From Congeria kusceri (lineage: Eukaryota; Mollusca; Bivalvia; Myida; Dreissenidae): a DNA stretch of 64,000 nt. The DNA lies in assembly GCA_027627225.1 (NCBI GenBank), contig CM051030.1:3997501-4061500 (forward strand). The letters are read 5' to 3'. Below, one piece after another: positions 55,546 through 64,000 of this stretch. The position numbers and the translations under genes were made by a program. Below the pieces are notes generated by a model, which saw only the letters and a list, made by a program, of their open reading frames with translations, did no database searches and was not told where the DNA came from. Each line of letters starts with the position of its first letter. The stretch's first letter is position 1.

Positions 55546-57240
55546 ATAGAGGTGGGGGGTAAAAAAAGAACTTTTTTTAATTAACTTTTTTTCTTCGCAG
55601 CATAATCATCACACAGTTTATGTATATTGGACTGCATTGTAAAATGTTTAAATGCCTCCCATCAACGAAACGGTACCATTTATAAATAAGGTAATAGAAA
55701 ACGACATTTCTGGCAAACAAACTTATACAATTAACAAAAACTGCTCTTTTTACCGGAAGATTGAAAAAGGTAATGATTGATAGGCAAAAAAATAATTTTA
55801 GGGTCGGCGGATAAAATTACGGGGGTGGATAGGGGTTGGGCAAGCTGAAACCAACACAACTTTTTTACGCTTGATGGGCCTTTAAAGCATTTTACAGCTT
55901 CATATTAAGAGACTTTTCAGTTAATAAAAGATGATAATTCGGGATGTAAACAACGTAATACGATTCTGGCGCCCTCTCTGACACTGAAACGAAATCTATT
56001 AGAAACACCAGTATATCATACCATGGCGTCCTTATGAAAAAGATAAATTGCTTTAAATTGTAAACATACACCATGTTTTATAGCTATTTTATACATTAAG
56101 ATTGCATTTTATACGCGGCGCGTTTCCAAAACGACTGGGTATAATATCGTATGTATTCTATGTTTTCAGACGCTTACAAATAATTTTTTGTCAGCGTCTG
56201 AATACTTAGATTCACAAAAAATAATTGAACGAAATCTGTCTGAAAACAACGATTCTGAACAATTTTAAAGTCGTAAAAATCGGAAAAAAGCTGCGCATTT
56301 GTGTGTATAGTTGTCTGCGGATATGCACTTCGTTTATAGCCGGAGGTGTTGATTTTTGACACGAGGATGTTTATTGAAGCCATAATATTGTCCTTAACTT
56401 GATAATTGACATGCAGAATGTTGCTGCTAATTTTTCGCAAGATAAAATTGGCAAACAATAGGAGAGACGTCCGTGATAAAACCTGTCGATCCCTATGAAA
56501 GGTTTTAGTATAATTGGTGTTAATTGCCAATTATCGATTCAAAATATTTGTTTTGTAGGAGGAGTAATAGGTTTTGATTGTTCTAAAAATGTGATTTATT
56601 TAAATATATGTAAATGATTATAATATTTTGATTGGTTTGAAATTTTATATCGTATATAAGATATTGAAATAAATGTATATGATTACATTTACCTTGCATT
56701 CATTCTTTCTTAATCAAGTGAGGTAATTGCATTGTATATACTTATGCAGTTGACATAAATTATCGGTTCGAAAACATATAATCACATTTTAATTCCCCTT
56801 TTGAAAGTGTCTGAAAATATAGAAGCGCAAAAAATAATTATTTCGACAGATTTTGTGGGTGTCCGAAACCTTAGTGTGTCTTAAAACATAGATTAAATCG
56901 GGTATTTCATATTTCGTGAATTTTAATAAAACGTGCGTTAAACACATGACGCCCCTGTGTAGTTTATGCTACAAAGAAAACGATACTTTAAAGCATACGA
57001 ATTAATAAAAGATGACGTTAAAATATCGTTTAAATAACATATATTAAACGTTATTACATTTTCATGCACGCTTTTATTACGTTCTGCTCGACAGTGTACA
57101 ATACCCAGTATATATTTTCACAAACTGAATAGAATATATATCGCAACATCGCCATAAAGCGGTTGTTTTATGTGTTACAAATTATTTATGAAGGGTAGCA
57201 TAACGATATGATGCCCAAAAACTTTATCCTAAATGGAGTA
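55546..57240. other. Unassigned AT-rich DNA
   Basis: 55555-55870 matches the dispersed repeat at 12.06-12.75 kb. The rest has no recognised gene or repeat. No Rh first exon was found here. Confidence 0.4.
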
Positions 57241-57965
57241 ACCTGTCAATGTAGGTAATGAAATATGAATTGTCGAAACACCAAAGCAATTTGCCAGCTA
57301 CCGGTAAACTGAACAAAGCTGTCCACAAACAAAGTTTTGCCAATGAGATTTTTTTATCTTATAAGATTGTGTTTATTATTTAAAGATGATTAACGAGCGC
57401 ATGTAAAGAAATATGATCTGTCGAAATACTAAAGCACTAACCAGCTAGATCTAAATTGTACAAAGCTGCCCACAAACACAGTTTTGCCAAAACGATCTTT
57501 TATCTCATAAGGTCATTTTTACTGTTTAAAATTTTGAGTACGTCAGCACTTGGATTAACAAACGTGTGTAATGAAATATGAACTGTTGAATACCAAAGCA
57601 TTTGCCAGCTAAATTGTACAAAACTGCCCACAAACACAGTTTTGCCCAAATGATCTTTTTTCTCAAAAGGTTAATTTTACTATTTAAAGTTTCGGGTACG
57701 CCACCAATAGGATTAAAATGTGTGTAATGAAATATGAACTGTCGAAACACCAAACCATTTGCCAGCTAAACTGTACAAAGCTGCCCACAAAGAAAGTTTT
57801 GCCAAAATAATTTTTATCTCATAAGATTTTTTGTTACTATTTGAAGATTTGGGTACGTCAGCACTTGAGTTGACAAAAGTGTGTAATGAAATGTAAACCA
57901 TCAACAAATAAAACATGGACGGTAATTTAGGTTGTGTACGGTCCAGCGAACAATTTGTGGCCAAA
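57241..57965. repeat. ~160-bp tandem repeat, about 4-5 copies
   Basis: Each unit holds GTAATGAAATATGAACTGTC, CACCAAAGCATTTGCCAGCT, GTACAAAGCTGCCCACAAAC, ACAGTTTTGCC and ATCTCATAAG. Units are moderately diverged. No coding. Confidence 0.85.
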
Positions 57966-58019
57966 ATGAAGCCAAATTAAAGATCCTTTTTTAGAGTGTC
58001 GCCTAAAACGCCTAGCTGT

Positions 58020-58345
58020 TACTTATGGCGGCGGCGGCGGCGTTGCTGGCGGCGGCGCCCCCGTCAGTTTGTGCAAACAATAACTTTATAAGTTTTCATT
58101 ATCATTATGAAATTTTAGGGAAGTGTTAGTAGGCATAAAAGGAAGGTTAAGTTCGATTTTCGGCATCATTGCTATTAACGTACTTGAATTCTGCCTCGTT
58201 AAAAAACTAGTTCAAATAAGGCTTGTACAGAAAATAACTCGAGAAGTTTTTGTGCAATCATTATGAAACTTTAGGGAAGTGTTACTACAGTTAGTATGCA
58301 GAAAAGGAACGTTAAGTTTGGTTTTCGGCATAATTGCTCATATCG
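58020..58345. repeat. GGC-repeat tract and a two-fold direct repeat
   Basis: A GGC-rich run (58028-58062) is followed by ATTATGAAATTTTAGGGAAG..GTTAGTA and GAAGGTTAAGTTCGATTTTC at 58105-58165, repeated at 58260-58332. Function unknown. Confidence 0.7.
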
Positions 58346-58549
58346 TATTTTTTACTTATCATTATTTTAATGTTGCAATATTGCATAAATTGGCTATGTC
58401 GTTGACTTTGTGACAAATAATACAAATACGGCATTTTGTACAAATTCGAAAATACAAACCCCCCCAAAAATATGATACAAATCGACAAGTTTGGAAGGAA
58501 TCATAAGGAACAAAATTTTTTGCAGAATATGAAAGAAAAGGAATATCAT

Positions 58550-58925
58550 TTCTAATGATTAATGAACGACAACTATGGTTGGACATTGGGGGTAATGATT
58601 AATGAACGACAACTATGGTTGGACATTGAAGGTAATGATTAATGAACGACAACTATGATTAGACATTGGAGGTAATGATTAACAAACGACAACTATGGTT
58701 GGAAATTGGGGTAATGATTAATGAACGACAACTATGGTTGAAAATTGGGGGTAATGATTAATGAACGACAACTATGTTGGAAATTGGAGGTAATGATTAA
58801 TGAACGACAACTATGGTTGGAAATTTTGAGGTAATGATTAATGAACGACAACTATGGTTGGACATTGGAGGCAATGATTAATGAGCGACGACTATGGCTG
58901 GACATCGGAGGTAATGATGACGAAA
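58550..58925. repeat. ~40-bp tandem repeat, about 9 copies
   Basis: Unit: GGTAATGATTAATGAACGAC then AACTATGGTTGGACATTGG. Units are nearly identical and directly adjacent; small length differences lie in the G-run. No spacers, so it is not a CRISPR-like array. Confidence 0.95.
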
Positions 58926-59124
58926 CTTGGTTGAGTTTTGAGGAGGTATAGGAGAAGGCTTGAATCGAAAAGATGTTTGCCTGGACGTGAAAATAAAGTT
59001 TCGTTAATGGAGAATATTAGACCGAAAACACCTCGAGCCAAATTGCAAAGCCCTTCTTTTATGACTTTTATGACTTATGCCATTTGCAAACATTATAGTG
59101 TATATTCTAACATTATAATCGCTA

Positions 59125-59325
59125 ATTTTTCTATAGACAAAGAACAAAATTATCGTTGTTATGCTACCCAATAAACAACGCAAAAAGAAGTCCCGATTTT
59201 AAGCGGAGCATAGTTAAATGTAGTTCAAATTACAATTGCGAAAATATATGTCAAATCATGGTAGAATCGAAATAAGTTTCCAAATTGTTGTTTATTGACC
59301 GATAAACATCGATAAACCGAAAAAT
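59125..59325 (+). mobile_element. MITE, GTTGTTTAT family, copy 2 (shortened)
   Basis: TTTTTCTATAGACAAAGAAC, AAAATTATCGTTGTTATGCT, CAATAAACAACGCAAAAAGA, AGTCCCGATTTTAAGCGGAG, then GTAGAATCGAAATAAGTTTC and TTGTTGTTTATTGACC. It lacks the middle part present in 60630-60955. Confidence 0.65.
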
Positions 59326-60629
59326 TAACAATGTTAACATTTTTTGCTCGCTATATTAGTTCCTCACAATGCACATCTGGCGAATAACGTGTGTTATACA
59401 ATCTTGTATTACATGATATTCCTGCACACCTGCTCTATATCATTGATTGTGGGGAATTCGATATTATTTATATCATGTTAAGTTGAATTTTGTATCATTT
59501 TGTGAAATATGAGCGCATATAACCGAATACACAGAATATTTTACACAGTAAGAAGATGGGACCGGTTTTTTACAGCGGGGTTATTCTAATGTATTATGTT
59601 CGTATGTTTTACACGTTCGGTATTTTGAGTGCCTTAAATTGCGTATTAAATCTTCAATCTTCGTTTTCAAATTCTTTTAAGATATTGTGGAATTAGTAAG
59701 AAACTGGTGTTTTATAACATCCGTTGGAAATTTGTTGGTTATTAAACATGATAAATGTAGGTTATAACATTTATGATTAATAATTCTATAATGACACTAG
59801 CAGGGACTTCCCCAGGCCGTTTTAGCGCCCCGGGACCGGGGCGCTTGAATTTTAACTTGAACATTCCCGGGGCGCCTTAAATTAGTGTTGCACTTATAAA
59901 CATCGCCCGGTGCGCCTGTATTTTATCAATTAATCAGCTATGTTGGCTGAGGTAGACCAACAGTACCTGCTGTGATAGCTAATCTCTTGCGTCATAAAGG
60001 CAGTTTTTCACTCTATAAATATGTACACCCACTCAACCAAGTCGGTGAATGATCAAAACGAGTGTCGCTTCGCCGAAAGTTTTCGTTATTTGCAGTTATT
60101 CCTAAGCCGCAATTAATCATAGTGAAGCCCTGCCCCTGTCGGCGGAGTTTCATTACGCAGTAAAATCGATATAAGCCAATAGAAACGCTCAGGTTATCTT
60201 CGCTGTGGAACGACGTTATCATTGACGAATCGGCGTATTCGGCATGTATCCACACACAAGTAACCTCATATTCGCGTCAAAACAAACCCTCGCCCTTTCG
60301 TATTTCATAATATCCACACTTATTTATTTGCTAAATTTAATAACTACAATAAAAAATAAACTGCGAAAATCAGTCTAAAATACGCTAATATGAAATCGTA
60401 ATCGGAAAAGCCTATCCAGTGTTGCTGTTGTAGTTTCGTAAAATAAGCTGTCTCGTTTTACATGCATGCCATGTAAAACCCGTCTTTTCTACAAAAGAGC
60501 GCGAAATGTCTGCTGACAACCACGACGTCACGTTCCAAGCATTGAAAGCGTGCGTGTACGGACTATGTGCTTACTAACATTTGACGCGCGTAGGCACGAC
60601 GTGCACGAGGAAATTTTCCCGCCATAGCT
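59326..60629. other. Unassigned DNA with a possible hAT end
   Basis: CAGGGACTTCCCCAGG (59803-59818) followed by a GC-rich GCGCCCCGGGACCGGGGCGC palindrome resembles one end of a hAT-type MITE; the other end was not found. No gene recognised. Confidence 0.35.
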
Positions 60630-60955
60630 AATTTTTCTATAGACAAAGAACAAAATTATCGTTGTTAAACTACCCATAAACAACGCAAAAAGAAGTCCCG
60701 AATCTGAGCGGAGCATAATAATAAGTAGTTCAAATTACAATTGCAAAAACATATGTAAATCATGTTAGAATCGAAATAATTTTCGCATTATCGTTGTTTA
60801 TCGGCGAATAAACAACTCTTTGACGTTCTGCTGCGTGGCTATTAAACAACTCGGGCTTACGCCATCGTGGTTTAATTTCTACACATCAGAACTTCAAATC
60901 GTTGTTTATACGTTGGTTAATGTTATTATATGGTCGATAAACAACGATAAATCGA
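60630..60955 (+). mobile_element. MITE, GTTGTTTAT family, copy 3
   Basis: Inverted ends TTATCGTTGTTAAA (60656) and ATAAACAACGATAA (60938-60951). Internal blocks: CGTTTGTTTAT-like palindromes, AGTCCCGAATCTGAGCGGAG, CGCATTATCGTTGTTTATCG, GTGGCTATTAAACAACTCGG. This is the most complete copy of the family. Confidence 0.7.
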
Positions 60956-61823
60956 AAATTATTTCTTATATATAATATTGATCGACTTGTAATATAATTT
61001 GATGCACAGTAACATGTTATCAACATTTCAACTTCCGTTCCGTTTTGCACAGTTTAAAATTCTTATACCAACCTCATATCGAAATTCATATAAATGCTAT
61101 TCTGTCTTTATTGCCGTACATAAATTTGACCTAAGTAAAGAACTAAGTTAAGAGCTTTTATTTTGAATACTTGCTCAGACCGATTTTTATGTGAAAAAAA
61201 GGGCTGCCAGAGTAAAAATTTGCGATGCAAACTACAATGCGGATGCACAGCTAATGTCGCATTTTATGACCGTCTTAAGTGTCCGATTACAATTTATTGG
61301 TCTGCTTTGCTGGTCTAAATTCCACACTATTAAGATACTTAATTTTAACAAAATACGATAGCCTTAACCTTTCGAGCTGGTGTTTACTTCAAATAGTTTG
61401 ACACCTGCTCTCATTTCGGGACACTATCCTGTGGCGATTTGTGATTGATTTAAATTTCATACTGAGTATATTTTATATTTAATTTTATACCTGATGCGTA
61501 ACAAATCTCCTACACGTTTTTAGTCAGTTTGTTGCAAATAAAAGGGATATATTTGTTCGCATGTTTAAGTATTAAACAACACATCACGTTAAACCTTCTC
61601 TAAAGTTTGTCTTAAACCGACTGTAATTGTGATCCAATGTACGTTTTTAACAGCCATGTACGTTTATTTAACTTTGTATCTTGTCAACATGTTTACATGT
61701 ATTTTCTACAAATTGAATGGAACTTATTGTCAAGAGATATACACTTTTTTCATAAAACCATTTATAGAGTTCCAACGTATTGTTGTCAACTTGGTATAAT
61801 CCAGTATATTATCACTCATCTAT
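60956..61823. other. Unassigned AT-rich DNA
   Basis: Nothing recognised. Confidence 0.35.
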
Positions 61824-62225
61824 ATAAGGCCATACAAATTTGATCATATGTTAAGCGTCCTCGGGCTGGTAGGTTTTTGGATGACAGAACGAAAAAGCAA
61901 ACAATTTTGACAATGTGAAAAATCAGTTGGAAAAGCATATAAAAATGAAAAAAAAAGACTTGTAGGTGTTTTTATAAAAATAGTGTGCAACTAGTAATTT
62001 TACACAGTTAAAATACTGCGTTAAAGTAGGTTCCCAATATGAAGATGATATATAACAGTTTTGCAGGTAAATATTTGCTTTAGCTTGTACCACTGCCATG
62101 AATAACCTGTAAAAGAAAAATGTTTTTTTTTTTATTGACTCATTGTTGTTTTTTTCCTGCCTGATTGGTAGGTTTAAAAAAATCATGGGGACGCTAAACA
62201 TAGAATCAAATTTGTATGGCCTTAT
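61824..62225. mobile_element. ~400-bp MITE with AAGGCCATACAAATTTGAT inverted ends
   Basis: Left AAGGCCATACAAATTTGAT..ATGTTAAGCGTCC and right GGACGCTAAACATAGAATC then AAATTTGTATGGCCTT are inverted repeats of ~37 bp with a few mismatches; GGTAGGTTT/AAACCTACC pairs continue inward. No protein. A half copy lies at 26928-27110. Confidence 0.8.
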
Positions 62226-62472
62226 GTTGATTTAATCCGCTAATATAAACGCGATACCACACAAAGGGAAATAACTATAAACACGTTATATAACTTTACC
62301 TAAGTGTGAAACCACCCGAATGATAAATGTGTTGTTCATTTAACGCGATTTCTCTACACGCGATGCTATAGCAAAATTATTAATGGTATCAAATGATAAT
62401 AAAATAGCAACGTAATAAAACATATTTATGTTTACAGAAGCAGTTTCGGTCAGTCAGCAATAATCAAACATA

Positions 62473-63143
62473 ACAAAAGCTGTCGGAGGACAGCGCTCTC
62501 GACTTTTCGTGTACTGGTCAGAGTTACTGGCACTTTGTTTTCCAAAACAAACTGGATAGCAGGGGCAAATTAAACAAAGTTAATTTCGTTATCGAGTTAC
62601 TGAGTGGAAAGCATTTTTCGGATTTTTAAAACACCTTGAACTTGACCCCACCCCATATGCAATCTCATGCAATGTCTCGCTATATGGAATCAATAAATTG
62701 AGTTTAATTAGAATATTTCAAAGTTACTGAGCAGAAACATTTTTTTTCTATTTTATTGACAAAGACCTTGACACCATCCATCCATCCCATCCCAAATGCA
62801 ATCCCAACTTAAGTATTGCTTTAGGGTATCTCTTTAGGGTAGCTATGTATGAAGATTAATTCTCGAGTTAATGAGTGGAAATAAAAGTTGACGCCGCCAT
62901 TCCTACACGCGAGAATGTAAAATTTGTAAGTGTAAAAGTGTCTATAAGTTTGACAAATTTTAAACTAGAGTTACCAAACTTTACCTATAGGTTCATTTCA
63001 ATATTGGAAATAAATGTTTTAAGTTTGAATGAAATCCCTCAAGCCATTCCTGAGAAACTACCTTACTGAAAAACTAGCCCGGACGCCGACGCCGCGGCGA
63101 GTAGAATTGTAATTGCTAACCTTTGCTTCGAAAAGTCGAGCTA
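62473..63143 (+). mobile_element. Tandem-repeat element, AAAAGTCGAGCTA family, copy 2 (short)
   Basis: Left end ACAAAAGCTGTCGGAGGACA with CGACTTTTCG; right end TTCGAAAAGTCGAGCTAAAA. Two to three degenerate units of the CTTGACCCCACCCCATATGC type and one GAAATCCCTCAAGCCATTCC unit. Same family as 13718-15356. Confidence 0.75.
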
Positions 63144-64000
63144 AAAACTAATATTGGATGCAAAGCCTTAGAAATGCATTCAAATATTTTGCAGTTTTGT
63201 CCTTTTTTGCCGATTGGGTCATTTAATATTTTCTTTGTACAAAGCATGTACGACATGTCCAAGTGTTGTTGCATAACAAGATTTTCGTACAGTTCTACTC
63301 TACTACCCAACTCGAAAATACTTATACCATTTTTGACAAAATATAGCTAGAGACACTAAGAGCCATTAATTAAAGTCTTGCTGCATAAAACTCCACTGAC
63401 AGTACTGTAGATAGCAAAGTACATGTATATGTACACTACAACTCTATGGTAACACCACGCTGGACAAAGACAAGTGGATAGTTGTTTTGCATTACTTCCC
63501 GTCAAAATAAAATTCATTAGCTCATTCTTGTGTAACAAACCAACCAAACCCATCTTTAAGATGCTGTCACCGGAATAGCCTCGACCAATTACTGTACCCC
63601 ACGGGGAGATTTTACATTAACCTCTTCGGGTCGAAGATCTCATTAAAATCTGACCCAAAAGTGATCAAGATCAGGGCAAATACCTGTACATTGTTGTGTA
63701 TATCGCTCAGAACCGTAGATATATTCGATTTAATAATTCGACCGTAAAGACTACGGATGGCAACGAATACTAAAACGGTATTCGAATATTCAAAGTCAGT
63801 ATTCGAATAATATTCACCATAATCCTGATCATCTGATTTAGAATAAATAATTAAACAGATATATAAAAAGTATGTATAAATAATACAGACTTGAATGAGA
63901 TTTTTTTAAATAAATAAAAACAAATGTTTGAAAAAATGCCAACAATTAAGAGGGTATCAAACTCATACTTAAGGAATCTTAAAACATGTGACAGTAGGCA
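63144..64000. other. Unassigned DNA with a possible hAT end near 63750
   Basis: CTACGGATGGCAACGAATAC (63751-63770) followed by GGTATTCGAATATTC and AGTATTCGAATAATATTC resembles the terminus of hAT-like elements, similar in style to the element at 42911. The partner end was not identified. No gene. Confidence 0.35.

Noticed and set aside
57526..57964. Possible signal-peptide ORF as first Rh exon
   Set aside because: It lies in a ~160-bp tandem repeat and has no Rh N-terminal features.
58550..58925. CRISPR-like array
   Set aside because: Repeats are directly adjacent with no unique spacers, and the DNA is eukaryotic.

Overview
This is a stretch of nuclear DNA from an animal, most probably a bivalve or other mollusc. 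It is AT-rich, gene-poor and full of decayed repeats. The evidence for a metazoan is an intron-containing Rh-type ammonium transporter gene with GT-AG splice sites on the minus strand, tRNA-derived SINEs, two non-LTR retrotransposons, a hAT transposon, and several families of tandem-repeat-bearing interspersed elements of the kind common in bivalves. There are no bacterial operons, CRISPR arrays or rRNA genes. Repeat coordinates were judged by eye and are approximate unless a boundary is stated.

Layout: 2.6-7.1 kb (minus) holds a broken three-exon gene of a TE-like family of unknown function. 8.2-17 kb is an interspersed-repeat field. 17.8-21.6 kb (plus) is a near-complete GC-rich LINE with three frame breaks. 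22-33 kb is more repeat field (MITEs, twin hairpins, tandem-repeat elements). 33.84-54.57 kb (minus) holds eight recognisable exons of one Rh-family ammonium transporter; the first exon was not found and may lie beyond the window. 54.7-64 kb is repeats and unassigned AT-rich DNA.

The most interesting region is the Rh gene. (1) Its last intron is largely built from tandem copies of its own splice junctions: about 14 copies of the last exon's start plus 3' splice site at one end, and copies of the previous exon's end plus 5' splice site at the other. (2) Into the middle is inserted a block containing a 2.5-kb element with ~400-bp direct terminal repeats around an intact ORF for an I-PpoI-like His-Me finger zinc endonuclease. 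(3) A hAT element has landed exactly on a splice donor, so that its 8-bp target duplication is intron positions +1 to +8. (4) A ~3.2-kb minisatellite abuts another splice acceptor and carries a shortened copy of that exon's start at its far end. (5) The gene shows a TGA at a conserved Trp codon, a donor that reads AT instead of GT, and a one-base frameshift. It is therefore either a pseudogene or affected by assembly error or, less likely, RNA editing.

A second theme is a set of otherwise unrelated repeat families that share one layout: ACAAG plus a short palindrome at the left end, tandem units of roughly 130-170 bp in the body, and at the right end a hairpin and an inverted copy of a left-end motif, then GAGCTA or GCATA next to an A-run. 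One copy sits inside another tandem array whose sister units give the empty site, showing insertion between two A residues without target duplication. This is the behaviour expected of Helentron-like rolling-circle elements.
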